NCBI GenBank assembly: GCA_025084515.1
Contig: JAJAGP010001351.1
Coordinates: 1 to 64,000, forward strand
Direction of reading: 5' to 3'
DNA length: 64,000 bases
From: Ancistrus triradiatus
Lineage: Eukaryota > Chordata > Actinopteri > Siluriformes > Loricariidae
Under the pieces are notes generated by a model, which saw only the letters and a list, made by a program, of their open reading frames with translations, searched no databases and had not been told where the DNA came from. The translations under genes were made by a program, and so were the position numbers. This document shows positions 12,366 to 25,160 of this stretch, piece after piece (positions within the stretch are counted from its first letter, which is position 1; each line of letters starts with the position of its first letter).

Positions 12366-13579
12366 GTTTGGATAGCGGAAGCCCCATGTCCATTGTTTCC
12401 CATCGCAAAACACCTACCTTATTGCTGTATATTCAAAACCCTGCATTTTTCACCACCAGTATTGTAAGAGTTATATGGTGCCACACATTTTTTGATTGGT
12501 CCTCCTGCCTGTCTCTTATCGTCGAACTGTATAGGGTTTCACCTTCAACCAGAGCGGCTTGTTTATTGCGTCTTGTACTGCGTACCTGCAGATGTGACCA
12601 TGCTTATGCCCTTGCATAAATTCTCTCCATCACCTCTCAGCAGTTTTTACTAGTGGCAAAAAGCTACAGTGTAAACAACCATTACATCTTACGCAAGCAA
12701 GAGGTAATATAATTTATAAACAGTGTTAACATGCATTCTATTTTGGTGTTCCTCCAAACACCACAATCAGTTTTACTTTTAGGTCTTACATAGACATATA
12801 GTAGAGCATTTGGAAGAAAGTCAGAAATTAGTGCCAGAGTATGAGAAAACAGCAATAAAAGTGGTGAACTACTGGAACTATATAGGCTTTAACTTAAGAT
12901 GTTGAAATCATGGCTTTATACCCAGAAGTCTACGCCTTAGAGTATCCTTTAAAGGCCACAGAGTCGCAGGCATTTTGCAGAAGGCACAAAATCTGCTACA
13001 AAATGAAAGGAATCCCTCGAGGCATTGACAGAAAAAGACCAACGGTTACAAAGTGGGGCACTGAAATTACCCAAAGAAATATTTCAAAAAAGCAGCAGAC
13101 TTTGTTCAACATGCAAGGATGGCTCAGCATGCTAAGTGTAAAGAAAGGCAAATTAAAAAGTTTGCTTCTTTGACCTCAAGCATGCATTTCTATTGGGTGG
13201 AGCGCATAAGATGTGGAAAAGTAAGATCATCATCAGCCATGGGGCATCAGCAAGATTCCACAGATAAATGAGTAAATAAATCTGTCTTATAGGGAATTCA
13301 CCAAGTTGGAAATGGATATTTTTCAACAAAAAAAACGACTGAACTTTGGAACCATGACTGCTCGTATTCCAGCAGTGGGACTGGATTACTGTGACAAAAC
13401 TCAGCTACAAACAATGGGATTACAATAGATGAGGCAAAAAACACCTTCGTGTTTACACTTCTACCATTTTGTCAAACGCCAATCCACCATCTCCGAACAT
13501 CAGCGATCAGTAGAGAATGGCTTTAATCACAGCGAGTAAATGCAGTAACATAGCAATCCTGCCAGTTGATAAAGGAAAT
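12366..13579. other. Intergenic DNA, no confident gene
   Basis: Short ORFs at 12224-12619 and 12910-13173 lack recognisable domains. The stretch 12910-13400 may be older transposon debris leading into the Tc1 relic at 13580, but I cannot name it. Confidence 0.4.
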
Positions 13580-13825
13580 GCACAGTGAATACTGGGGATT
13601 ACCATTCCACCAAACCAAGTAATAGAGGACGAAGGGCCTTGGTAAGAGAGGTGACCAATAACCCAATGGTCACTCTGGCTGAGCTCCAAAGATCCTGTGT
13701 GCAGATGGAAGAAACTTCCAGAAAGTTAATCATCACTGCAGCACTCCACCAATCTGGGCTTTATGGCAGAGTGGCCAGAGAGAAGCCTCTCCTCCTGCGT
13801 TTTAGGGCTGATGAGGCTTATATAT
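13580..13825 (+). pseudogene. Tc1-like transposase, N-terminal fragment
   Basis: The frame 13585-13830 contains 'TNNPMVTLAELQRS', a spacer, then 'ALHQSGLYGRVAREKPLL'. This is the second DNA-binding helix and linker region of Tc1-family transposases, and resembles 18710-18860. The catalytic domain and inverted repeats are absent. Confidence 0.65.
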
Positions 13826-14749
13826 GTTAAACCTATATATACTCTTAAGAGAACATATGGTCCATTCGAAGGACTGGATAGCCAAACACCATAAAAGCAA
13901 CGTCATAAGGTGTTTGCAGTCCAGAGCAGTGAGGGTGTAAAAATCTATATATAGGAAAAACTAAGCAGCTGCTCAATCGAAGCACGTCTCAACATGGGCA
14001 AGCAAACACTTCATGAACAGACTTGGCTGTTTACATACATCTACAAAAAAAGGGCCACTGTTTTCTGGATCATGAGATGCACATCTTTGGTAGGTCACAT
14101 GCTCGAAAATCTAAGATGAATAGCAGTGCCTTCATGTATGTATCTGTATGATTGCAGGTGGACAGGAATAAAATGATCAGAACACTTCAGTTTGTGAGTA
14201 CTCAAAGTAACCAGATAATTGAAAACAATAAAAAATTATTAATCAGAAAATCAGAGCAGTGCATGGTAAAGTTTACCTTAACAGATAACTAGAACAGCAG
14301 GGGTCCAGAACGACTCCTCAGCCAAAAATATACAAGTGATGAGATCACCACAATAAAACCATATAAAAAAATTTATTCAAATGCATATTACCCATTTCCT
14401 TTGTTAAACACAATGCTTCAAATAAAAAAACAGTCCTGATCTCTCACTGTGGCATCGCTTTGCTCATGTAACACTTGCAGGCTTTTCTCTTTAATCATGT
14501 GCTGACTAGGCTCACAAGTTAAAGATCTTTCACCTGGAAGGTCGAGACACAGAGCTCCTCACCCTTCAGAAAGAAAACATGAACTGACAACAATCTGAGG
14601 AACCTGCCATTAGTTGCCCTCCAATTTGCATATAGGCCTAACAGGTCTGTAAACGATGCAATAAATGTGGCTCTACATTACATCCTAAAGTATCTGGACA
14701 GCTCTAGCACTTGCACCCGGATTCTGTTAGCTCTACAGAATCCCCAGTT
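13826..14749. other. Intergenic DNA, no gene seen
   Basis: 'gagtgaggg' and 'aaaagggccactgttttctgg' could be further Tc1-derived debris after the relic at 13580-13825. Nothing is definite. Confidence 0.4.
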
Positions 14750-15165
14750 GTCTCAGTTTCTCCAAACTAGTGATGGAAAAACTGAGACAACTCAATGCAT
14801 CTCCATCCATCTGCTGCTGGATCTTCAATTCCCTGTCCAACAGGAAACAAGACGTCAGAGCGGGTCAACACATCTCAGATCCCCACTTCCTCAGCACTCT
14901 TGCTCCACAAGGTTGCATGCTTCCCCTTCTACTGATTACACACCAACAACTGTACTACTGAGACTCACTCCGTCAAGCTCATTAAGTTTGCTGACGATAC
15001 TCTCCTGACGGGACTCATGCAGCAATTAAGTTCGTAGTCTATTGGCATGGTGTGATTCCAACTGCTTAGAGCTAAACATGCAAAAAAATGAAGGAATGAT
15101 CTTTGATTTTAGAAGGAAATACTCACCACTCACCACAAGAGAACAGAGTCCCACAAATTCACAGG
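14750..15165 (+). pseudogene. LINE reverse transcriptase fragment (CR1/Rex-like)
   Basis: Across shifting frames the translation gives 'SICCWIFNSLSNRKQDVRAG', then 'LAPQGCMLPLL' (equivalent of the GAPQGCVLSP motif). A second frame reads 'KFADDT'-like at 14985-15000, the F-A-D-D catalytic box, and 'LELNMQK...GMIFDFRRKYS' follows. This order is the palm domain of a non-LTR reverse transcriptase. Frameshifts between blocks and loss of both ends make it a dead 5'-truncated-type fragment. Confidence 0.75.
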
Positions 15166-15383
15166 ACCTCAAATGGGACATGATTTGTCATATTTTGCTT
15201 GTTTAACATCAGCATCATTAGCTATTCATGACAGAAGTATGATTATAACGATACCGATCAGATAGAGTCACATTGGGGTAATTTTGACATTTGCATATTT
15301 TGGCTTGCCGGCTGATCCCGTCTCTCTCACTCTAATATTTCTGCAAGTTGGTTTTATTTTGAAGTTAAAAGGAAATATATCAT

Positions 15384-15432
15384 TAATATAATATAATATA
15401 ATATAATATAATATAATATAATATAATATAAT
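15384..15432. repeat. (TAATA)n microsatellite
   Basis: About ten near-perfect 5-bp units of 'ataat' in a row. Confidence 0.95.
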
Positions 15433-18400
15433 TGGAGCCAATTTGCTTCTTCTGGACCGTTTCTATAGACCTGGTAGCTTACAACTCTGTCCGAGCCACT
15501 CTGTTGTTTATGGAGTGCATTGTTGCACTCTTGTTTATAAAAGGCTTCCTAGTTCGATTAAAAAAGAATATCATGAAATATCACAAATTGATCTTCTAAA
15601 TATTTATTTGGGAGTTTTACAACAAACGTCTGCTGCAGCATGGGAAGATGATGCCAAACTTAACTTGCAGTAATGACCGGGATCAAAACACAGCATGGAT
15701 GGATCAGAAGTAATTCAGAACAACTTGGCAATTAATATGGAGATGATGTCAGTAGATGTGTTTTCTTGCTGACTGACCGTGCCTTGTTTTGAATGTGGCA
15801 GCTGCTGTCCCATCTTTCTGGTACAGTGTACCGCCACTGAATCTTTTAGAGGTACGCAGTTCCAGCCTGCTTTCACCCCTGGTCATATCGACTATAGCTC
15901 TATTGTTCCGTCTTGTATTTGTTATGACACCGCACCGAGAATTCCATGTATACCTTGTACTTGAGGATTAAAACATTTTCCTTCATAAGCAGTGTCAAGT
16001 TTTCAATGCATTATTCTGCGATACACGTCCCATAGTGCTGAAATACTGAGTTACAGTACCATTGTAAATCAAAGCACTGAAACATCTTCATACTACTGCT
16101 GGAGCTGTGAGTGGGTAATCACAATTATCCACTCGGAAATTAATCATTTCTCCCTGCTACTGCAATATTGGAGACATCAGAAGAGAGACAATAACATTAG
16201 GCTCGTGAAAAAGCTCAGCTTAGAATGTAATTATATTCAGCATGGGCTCAATGCATCAGAAAATAAAGCTGAATTGTGAAATTAAGTACACTGGAATTAA
16301 GTTTATGTAACAGCCTATTGTTTAAAGTCATTGAAATCATTAATTGAAACTAATTACAGTTTCTGTCACTAAATGAAAATCACCAACAAGCAGAACGGTA
16401 TTGAAATGACCAAAGCACTGTCTGGGAGCCACTAAAAGAAATAATGTGACAAACTACAAAAGAAGGCATTCGTTTTAAGAAGTTTAGGCAGACAGAGGGT
16501 TTAAAGGAAGAAACGAATGCTTAATTAACACCAAGCAACCATCCCCCCCGATGGATCTCATTATACTCGTATAAAGCTGTAGTACGCCATTTAAATAAGA
16601 GTGTATGGTTCTTTGAGCAGTAAAAGTCAGTGATTATGAAGTTAAACACAAAGCTCAATACTGGGTCAGACATGACCCTGGTCCTTTATGAAGAGCTGGA
16701 CTCCAAACAAAGCTGGCAATTGTCTTTATAACTGCACGAGTATTTCAGCCCAAAAAAAAAAAAAAAAAATGCATGAGTCCAAGCACATTTAATTAGACAC
16801 AAAATAAGCCTTCCCAGATTATACCAATTGTGCAACCAGTAAATGTCTTCATTTGCAAATGCACAATAAAGTAATCAACAGGAATGTGTATTAGATCAAA
16901 CCCATCAGTGTTTCCAATCAGGTGAAGTTCAGCACTACGAACAGATGGGCTGGGACGTGACGGTCTCGGTTGGTATTGCAGAGTTATTTGGTTTGAGAAG
17001 ATATCGCACAACAGATGCGAAATATCAACAGTATGTCTCTCTGTCGGGATTTGATTCGATTGCCAAAGGAAAAAGGCAGAAATTGGGCCTGAAAATCTAC
17101 AGCATTGTTGCTGAATCTTAATCAAGATGTATCAGATTTTCTCCAGTATGATCCCATTGACTGCAGAGAGGCCGGATAATAAAGGGAGCAGTCTTTCTAA
17201 TGCTACACAGTTGGCATTGTGTATAAATTGTTTATTTGGAAAGGCAATAGCACCAGGTATTCACACCAAGGTATCAGGAGTCCTATAAAATGAGTTGCGC
17301 CTTATTCAAATACTCCCTCCAAGCAAGGAGCAAATTTCTCCTTGGGAGATAAGCTATTATAATTACATAGATCAATCTTGTGTTTCCCAGCTGCTCCAAA
17401 ATCGGTTTGTCACAGTCACCAGGGCTTTTGATATTCCATCCAGCAGCGTCCTCCATTTTACCGGGAAATAATTCTCCCCAGACCTTAAAAGATTGAGTGT
17501 CTGCCAGACTTTGGTCTGAAGGTGAAGTGTGAGAGCCGGTAGGAGGTGTAATAGCCACTGTGATCAGATAGTGCTCATCTGTGTCTTTGCCAAAAGAGGT
17601 GTACAAGAACACACACGAACTCGCATCAGTTCATCAGTATGTAATTGACTGGCGCTGGTTCAGGGGCTCCTGACTGCTAGCTATGAGCTGAAAGCTCTGC
17701 TGCTCGTCACTGAGAGACTGAGGGAGTGTTTTACTGCCAAGTGCACTTTGTGAGGTAAGAAGAGCTTGTCATGTCACTAACATCGAGATAATGGATGCAT
17801 TAACTGCACTTCTATTTGGCTTACTTTCTACTTTTGTTAAGACTATGAAAAAGCACATTACCAACACCTATTCAGCAAAACAGAAAAGAATGAATTATTC
17901 ACACGAGTAATGTTTTATATTTCAATGACAAGTTAATCATTTGAAATCCCTCTGCTGCTGCATCTGAAAATGCCCTTATTACACTTTGAATAAGCTTATA
18001 CTTTTTCCACTGGAATTTGAAAATCAGCCTGCATCCTGAGAGCAAGATACATATCAGGCATGTAAATTGGAGTGAGAGACTGACTGCATTTCAATTTGAT
18101 TAAGGTTTAGCATGGAATACGGCTAGTCTTTGAAATGTCCATTGTATATTCTGCGGATTTCCTCTCATACTAGAACTTGGCTATACACGAACACTCATAT
18201 GAACTTAAGTCACAAACTAGGTATAAATATTAATTAAGGGTACAGAATATTTTATATTGTAGACTGAAGTAAAAAAAGTTCCTCAAGCCCAGGATTATCA
18301 GTGAGAAATCATATGACTGCAGGTGTTGGAATTAGAATGCAGAGCCACACCATCCTTTCTACATACAGTACCTATGAAAAAAAAATCATATTCTGCCAAA

Positions 18401-18463
18401 ATCCTTATCTTTTGCCACAATAAAATGAAACCTCAGTTTTTTCCAGGTGTTTCAACATTTAGA
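15433..18463. other. Repeat-poor stretch; candidate conserved non-coding DNA
   Basis: This 3-kb run shows none of the repeat families seen elsewhere, apart from an A-run at 16751-16769. It has balanced AT-rich sequence with many 'ctaattaca', 'ttaattaac' and 'catttcaatttgat' motifs typical of developmental enhancers. Minus-strand ORFs at 16793-17125 and 17283-17612 lack domains. A strong splice-donor-like GAG|GTAAGA occurs at 17752-17760. Conservation cannot be shown from one sequence. Confidence 0.35.
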
Positions 18464-18465
18464 TA

Positions 18466-19298
18466 TACAGTATCTTGAAAAAGTATTCATACCCCTTGAA
18501 CTTTTCCACATTTTTTCACATTACACCCCCAATCTTAAATGTATTATTGGAATTTTGTGAAGGAAACTGATACATAGCTTTCAGAACACCATGAACATCT
18601 CATGAAGCACTGTTCAATCCATCACCTGAAAATATGGCACAACTGCAAACCTACCAACACATCGCTGTCCACCAAAACTGACAGCCCAGGCAAGGAGAGC
18701 ACTATTTAGAGAAGCAGCCAAGAGGCCCATGGTCACTCTGGAGGAGCTGCAGAGATCCACAGCTCAGGTGGGCGAATCTGTCCACAGGACAACTATTAGT
18801 CATGTACTCCACAAAATCTGGCCTATATAGAAGAGTGGCAAGAAAAAGCCATTTTTGAAAGCAAGCCATAAGAAGTCCTGTTTGCAGGTTTGCCACAAGC
18901 CATGCAGGGGACACAGCAAACATGGAAGAAAGTGCTCTGGTCAGATGAGACCAAAGTTGAACTTTTTGGCATGAATACAAAGCGCTATGTGTGGGGAAAA
19001 CTAACACCGCACATTATCCTGAACACACCCACCGTGAAACATGGGGGTGTCAGCGTCATGCTGTGGGGATGCTTTTCTTCAGCAGGGACAGGGAAGCTGG
19101 TCAGAATTGATGAGAAGACGGATGGAGCTAAATACAGGGCACTCCTGGAGGAAAACCTGTTAGAGGCTGCAAAAGACTTGAGACCGGGGCGGAGGTTCAC
19201 CTTCCAGCAGGACAATGACACTAAACATACAGCTGTAGTTACAATGGAATGGTTTAGATTAAAGCATATCCATGAGTTAGAATGGCCCAGTCAAAGTC
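18466..19298 (+). mobile_element. 3'-truncated Tc1-like transposon
   Basis: It opens with the Tc1-type terminus ACAGTATCTTGAAAAAGTAT preceded by TA and carries 'tcatacccctt' like related fish elements. The transposase sequence runs in the plus direction and stops abruptly after 'aatggcccagtcaaagtc' at about 19298. The third catalytic region, the stop and the right inverted repeat are lost. A deletion between the left end and the helix-turn-helix part is also likely. Confidence 0.85.
18640..19298 (+). pseudogene. Tc1-family transposase, truncated
   Basis: The longest clean frame (18890-19297) contains 'VLWSDETKVELFG' with the first catalytic Asp, then 'GGVSVMLWGCFSSAGTGKLV', 'LLEENLLEAAKDL' and 'FQQDNDTKHT' with the second Asp. 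It ends at 'LEWPSQSQ', where 'SPDLNPIE' should follow. Upstream, 18700-18850 carries the linker 'MVTLEELQRSTAQVGESVHR' in another frame. Without the third acidic residue it cannot be catalytic. Confidence 0.85.
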
Positions 19299-20059
19299 AA
19301 ATTGTGTGTTTTTTGCTCTTTAATTGAAGCAAACATATCACATGATGGTTCAGTTACATTTCAAACTAAAAGATACACCTAGTTGCTAGCCTACACTGGC
19401 CATGCCATGGTAAGAACTCACAAGGAGCAACTGCTGACCTGCTGTCAATCAGTCCTCTTCAGGTGGTATTCAATTGGCTGTAACAACTGCTCAAATATCC
19501 AGCTTGTGACTGCTGAGTGTCCAATTAATGGCTGCGCAAATTGGCTGAACTTTGCAGGAAAATCTATAGGGTTTGACTTGGGGGCACGCATAGGGCCTGG
19601 AGTGCCTGCTTAGTTACCGCCTCTCTCATATCTTTTATTTGTTTATTTGTTAAGAAGTAAAAAAGTGTGGTGATTAGCTATGTTTTGCCAAGGGTAGTGA
19701 TTCGAAGATGAGATGCAATTCAAGGGGATGTGTCTCATACTCTGGTTTCCACTAGGAAAATCTTCGCTGTAACCATGCTTTACTTGTCTCCAAGTTAATT
19801 AATCCAGCTTTAAATAATTGAGGTTCTGTACTCACTAATAAGTGTTATCAGAAAGGTCAAGGGATCCGATCATTTCTTTTCCTGAACCGTGCCGTGCATG
19901 TTACAGTGGTGATAAGACTTTAAAATTTGTACATTATTGAAAGACAGATAATACAAGGTTAGTGCAGACATGGTAATCCAACCAAAAAAGTAATGCTTCA
20001 TAAGACTTGGTCAGTGAATCCAACCCTTTAAATAAGTCCATGTATCTTCGGTTTCACTG
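19299..20059. other. Intergenic DNA, no gene seen
   Basis: The frame 19383-19613 (76 codons) is open but has no recognisable domain. It probably occurs by chance or in an unrecognised repeat. Confidence 0.4.
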
Positions 20060-20345
20060 ACATATGTTCTATTTAATTCCTGCTTTATCCTGGTTTGGGT
20101 CACAAGTGGGGCGGGTAGGGGGGGTGGGGGTCTTGCAAAGCAAATGCAAATGTGTACAGTGGACTGGACAGGGCACCAGTCCATCACTCTGTCTGGTAGA
20201 GGTAGCTACTGCGGCATCAGGCCTCCCATTACCCAGACATGGCCAATTATGTAATTGTGAAACCGAGCTGGAAGGCACCACTGGAACATACCCAGGTCTC
20301 CTCAGAGGTGGACTAGCATATCGCCATTGCGCCACTTGATATCTT
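20060..20345 (-). repeat. Teleost SINE-like repeat, diverged
   Basis: 'tgctttatcctggtttgggtcac', 'acagggcaccagtccatcac' and 'ctcagaggtggactagcatatcgccattgcgccac' follow the order tail, middle, head of the family on the minus strand. The two overlapping ORFs here are artefacts of its GC-rich sequence. Confidence 0.5.
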
Positions 20346-20429
20346 AACTGCTTTAGAAAAGCAACATGCACTCTCCGACCACATTATAACATCAATGAAC
20401 ATTCAATAGCAGACACAAAATTAGATAAA

Positions 20430-20550
20430 CACTACAGTGTATATCGGATTAACCTAGTCATATCAGTTAACCTAAAGTCTTTGGACTGTGGGAGGAAACC
20501 AGAGTACCCAGAGTAAACCCATGCAAACACTGGGAGGGCATGCACAGAAA
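20430..20550 (-). repeat. Teleost SINE-like repeat, middle fragment
   Basis: 'attaacctagtcat ... tttggactgtgggaggaaac ... gagtaaacccatgcaaac' matches 30450-30520 and 62265-62330. Confidence 0.55.
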
Positions 20551-20703
20551 GGACAAAGTATGAAAAAAAACAGATGGACTACATTCTATAGTTGTAGAAC
20601 TACAAAGTGCTTCTATATGCAAAGTGGAGGTGATAAAATGGACAATGAGTGCAGAAACAAGGTTTACCTAATAAAGTGACCGGTGAGTGTATATTACAAT
20701 ATA

Positions 20704-21090
20704 CAGTGGTACCTCGATTCTTGTCATTAATACATTCCAAAAGGCTTGTTGAGAACTAGAAACGAGTACCAAGCAAAATTTTAAGGAATAATATTAATTG
20801 AATTAATATGTTCCAGACCACCAGAAAATCCACACTGTATAAGGCATTATATGCATTAATGGGGTTGTATTGTACAGGTGCTCCCTGATTTACATAGGGG
20901 ATATGTTCTGAAAAATCCATCACAAGTTAAATGTATCAAGAATTGAGATGTTTAACATGTGTTTGGTGTATCATGGCGGAGATGAGGCTGAAGTTGGCTC
21001 CTTATTTGCATTTTTCAGTCCACCTTAAATGACTGCAGTTACATTATGGCACCTGTAGATGGAGATTCCACCCCATGATAAGTAATTATT
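20704..21090 (+). repeat. Tigger/pogo-like MITE copy, 3'-truncated
   Basis: Starts TACAGTGGTACCTCGATTC, continues through 'gaaaatccacactgtataagg' and 'ttgtacaggtgctccctgattta', and ends near 'ccccatgataagtaa'. The copy at 45908-46394 is its reverse-complement partner over the same 390 bp. The opposite terminus is absent. Confidence 0.7.
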
Positions 21091-22037
21091 TTCTTTGTGT
21101 CAGGATTTTCTAATGCTTCAAAATTATATTCATAAGTATGTATGAGTTTTTGTCAAATTTTAGTCCTTGTACAATGAAGCAATTGTGAGGACCAATTCCA
21201 TTACAACATTGCTTCTATTTCAAGTGCTGTTAAAATAAAAAGACTCCAGACTTTAAGCAGGGAGTGTGAAAACAGACTTGAAGGTTAGGAGATGAAAATG
21301 GGTTTTAATTAATTATAGAAATGGAAAATGTTCTATTAAAAATCAGTGGGTGTAAATGAAATGTCAGTAGTATTCATCTATAAGGCATCTTATCTTATCT
21401 TATATGGACTGCTGGAAATTTGCCACAACTGGAGTTAATTAAGCTGCAGGTCTAGCAAGTAACAAAGTATGGTTGAGAAGTGCTTGGATGACAAGCTTTT
21501 GTACTGGATTTCAAAGAGAGGCCACTAGACATCAGACACTGGCCACCACAAGATAGGAGTAGCTTCATAACACAGTGGGACATTTAAACAAACTGAATCC
21601 GAGATGTAAGCAAGTGATGTAACAACAGCAACAGCAGTGTCAAAACATGACAACAAGCACAACATGAGTGAGAATAAATCAGTTAAATTTTAAAATCATA
21701 GTCTGTTATACTTGCACAGAAGAATCAGATACAAGCTTGCTCCAAATATCAAAACACTTCATGCTTGAGAGCATCCATCTGACCAAACCTCCCACAGGTA
21801 TACTGGCAGTGCAGTGTAAATGTCTCTACTGTTTGAATCCGGTCTGTCGAAACTGTCCAAGGTGTCAGTTACAGGTTGTAGTCTTACCGTAATCATTAGG
21901 AACGCAAGACACAGGTGTCATAGTCAGGTGTCATGCAGTTTTATTTATCAAAACCAGTTGAGAGACAGATGCCCACAGAGAACTGAATAATGGAGCACAA
22001 AAGAATTTGAGAGACCAGCACGAGTTCTAGTCTTTAT
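21091..22037. other. Intergenic DNA, no gene seen
   Basis: No domain-bearing ORF. 'cttatcttatctta' occurs near 21388-21402. The rest is unassigned. Confidence 0.4.
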
Positions 22038-22500
22038 AGAGTGGTGCTTGGTGAACCTTTGGAATAGTCTATATTTCTGTACAAATCTAACATAGAACAT
22101 CATCAGATTTTGACAGTCCTAAAAGTAGCTAAAGAGAGCACAATTAAAGTTATATCTATATAACTTTATAACACCGTTCTTTATTTACCCACAAAGACGA
22201 TCCAGTATTGCATATCTGCAAGTGGTGAAATGGCTATAGAGGTGTTTTTGCAGTTTTCATTGAGTGGGTAGATGATTCAATTTGGTGGGCAATTGCAGGG
22301 TTGCAGGTAGAAAGTCACTGAAATCAAAGGTTCACATACTTATGCCACTCACAGACAAGGAATATAGGATCATTTTCTTAATAAAATAAATGATGCAGTA
22401 TATTTTGTCCCCTTTAATTCGGTTCTCTCTACTATTTCAGTTATTTCAGAGTTCAGATGTTTTAGGTCATTTATGTAGAAATATAGAACACTAAATGCAT
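22038..22500. mobile_element. Non-autonomous Tc1-like element, deletion derivative
   Basis: The left arm has 'gtgcttggtgaacctttgg', 'acatcatcagattttgaca' and 'gatccagtattgcatatctg'. The right arm repeats these in reverse complement: 'ggttcacatacttatgccac', 'ataggatcattttctta', 'gttttaggtcatttatg'. Arms of about 200 bp with this inner and outer pattern match a common fish Tc1 family, and the transposase is gone. Confidence 0.65.
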
Positions 22501-23746
22501 AACATCCATAGACGGGGATGAGAAGTACTCGTCAGAATATATAAATCTACAACACGGGGACTTTTAGTGCTATTCAGTTACTGTACTGCTCCACACAATC
22601 ATGGATGCTGCTGCCAATAAGACAACCAAAACAACCATTGTACATAACGACCCTGAAATACATGGCAGCACTACTGAAGAGAGATCTGAAACCTAGTCTA
22701 ATGGAGGAGCAAATAAATGCTACATGCGGCATATTTCAAAAGGAATAGGAAGAATACAAATAATTAAGAATTTTAGCCACTGCTACATTGAAGAACTGTA
22801 CCAACCTGGAAAGAATGGCTTTCAAAATTGCTGCTCAAGGTTAAAGTATGACGCAAGCGACTTACACAGCCTACGGTGTAATAATGCATGAAAACCTACA
22901 CGCTTCAAAGTTGAGCTCTTTTTAACCTGTTTGCAAATTGAATTGTATACAAATACAATACTTATTATATGAATAAACAACCATTTTAAGGATCTGCATG
23001 TGAGACCAATTAGAAGGAGACTATATACTAAGTCTGCAACATTAAACAAACCTAAGTCCAAAGCAATACCCATCATCTACTAAAGGTCTGCGAGTTAAAT
23101 AGGGCAAACCTGAGAACGGAAATGTGTAATGTGATTTAAGAGGATCTACTGGGGACTGCCTTTTTAACTAGGCAAAATGTGTCACATTTTGTGTTTGCAT
23201 TAATGAATGTGTAATTCAGTGAGAGAGTGAGAATACTTAGCAGCGTAACACATCAATTCACTTAGCACCTGCAGTAGGAATGGTGGAACTAAAGGGCAGG
23301 TACTAAATCAAAGGCACGTTTTTCACCATGGCTGCAGTCATTACGGCAAGAAAGAATCTTTCTGCAACCTACACTCCGAAGCCGAACTAGTAAGAAGTTG
23401 ACCACATAAAACTGAGTGGGTGGAAGCTTTAAACTTAAAACATATTCACATAAACAGAGCTTTGAATTAAATCTCTGTGATATGTGGAAAAAGTTGACGA
23501 AACAAACATAGTCATTAAGCCAAACTACCCCTACAATCCTGGAAACATTTTTTTTCTGTAATACTCTAAAATGGAATAAGAGTTTTCATAGGTAAGGCAC
23601 AAGTTACTATCCCTAGCTTTTTCTCTTCCTTGAACAAAAAAAATCCAACACCGAACAAATTGTATTTAATAGCTGAACGTTGTTATTTCTTGAAGCTTAT
23701 CTCAAATAAAACTATTGTAATTAATGTCATGTTTTCCAGATCAAAT
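22501..23746. other. Intergenic DNA, no gene seen
   Basis: No repeat or coding signal recognised. The minus ORF at 22822-23076 lacks a known domain. Confidence 0.4.
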
Positions 23747-23747
23747 A

Positions 23748-24110
23748 CAGTGGTATCTCTGTTCTCGTCATTAATTCTTTCCCGAAGGCTTGTCAAGAAC
23801 CGAAAAAGATGATTATCAAGGTTTTTTTTCCCCATAAGGAATAAAGTAAATTGAATGAACTGAACAAATAAAAACAGGATGAAAATAGCAGAGATCTTCA
23901 CTGGGAAAGAGCTATTGTGAATCTGAATCACTGTGTACCGGATCGTGAGTCATGAATCGCGAATCAAGTTGCATCTGAATTGAGTCACACTTAAACTCAT
24001 ACAAGTTTAAGCAAGCTTGCCGAGTATCGAGCAAACAACGGCAACCGAGACAAACTTTTCTTGTCAAAATGCATCGAGAACCGAATTAGACGGGTTCCGA
24101 GGTACCACGG
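23748..24110. mobile_element. Complete Tigger/pogo-like MITE with TA duplication
   Basis: The termini are CAGTGGTATCTCTGTTCTCG and CGGGTTCCGAGGTACCACGG, inverted relative to each other, flanked by TA at 23746-23747 and 24111-24112. It is 363 bp and has no coding capacity. TA duplication and the CAGTGGTACCTCG end are typical of the pogo/Tigger branch of Tc1/mariner. Confidence 0.75.
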
Positions 24111-24384
24111 TACAGGAATAAATATGGAATCTTTGGACTTTTATGATCACATCGAGCTGGTTTGAGCTGGTCTACTATCTCAAATGGAGGCAGACAGAAC
24201 AGCTTTGCAGCATGGAACCTTGTCATGGATCACTTCTTTAAAATGTCCAATCAAATCTATGCTGGCCATGTTAGTGAGTCGAATTGTCATTCTTGAAGAA
24301 AAGCTTTAATACTTTTCTCTCTGGCAAGACATATTGTCAACCTGAATAAATGACCATCACCAAACTGCTTCTTTATCACTTTAT

Positions 24385-25160
24385 ATCTTCAGCATGAGAA
24401 AAATTACCAAAATTTCAGTGTACACCTTCTACAATGTGCACTGACTGTTGAAGTAATGATCGCCACCTCCCCTGGTCCTTTACCTGACATGCAACCCCAT
24501 ATCATAAATGAGCGGACAAATTGTAGTCATACTAACGTTTGCAGATTAGTGATTCAACGATGAATATAAATTTCATCCACACTGTTATTTCTTCTCTTTA
24601 GGCCACTGTAAGCTTGGTTTCTTCTGGTTAGGTAATGTGTTGGTTTCATTTGGCTTTTCTATATATACATCCCATAACATTCATTGCAAACCCAGTTGTC
24701 ACAGACATTGACCCATATTTCTGTTTGTTTTTCTGTCTTGTTTTATATATTATATTTTTTTCCTCAAAGGTTTGCTGCTTTGAACCTTCTATCCTGGTGT
24801 TTTCACCTCTTACCTGGTCTACTCACAAGTTTAGTTTTATAACTTTCCCATTTATTTATACCTGCACCAAATTTTAGACACAGCTGACACGCAACATCTT
24901 TTGCCACACTCCAGGTTGAATTCCCTTCTACAAGGAGTTTTCTAATCCTTTCCATTGTTTCAGCTGACAGCTCTACTGTTCAGTTCTTTCAGTAAGTCCA
25001 ACAGATTATGAAGGTCTGTGAGCACTCCCTTTTAACTGCAGACTCATTTGCATCTGTTAGGCTTGTGCCTGTATTTGTTTTAGAAATGCAAATTACTGGG
25101 TGATGCCATAATTCTTTCCTTAACATTGAGTGATTCCATTTTTTTTCCCCCTCTAGTTGA
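24385..25160 (-). pseudogene. Tc1-like transposase relic
   Basis: Read on the minus strand, 24900-24990 corresponds to the N-terminal HTH portion ('cagctgacagctctactg' mirrors the start region). 24590-24870 is the linker, and 24440-24560 covers part of the catalytic region, including the antisense of 'cctcccctggtcctttacc'. The blocks are in the right order but full of frameshifts and stops. Assignment rests on remembered similarity to a teleost Tc1-like family. Confidence 0.55.

Noticed and set aside
17283..17612. 109-codon minus-strand ORF in a repeat-free region
   Set aside because: No recognisable domain and no supporting splice structure on that strand. It is kept only as part of the conserved-element candidate.
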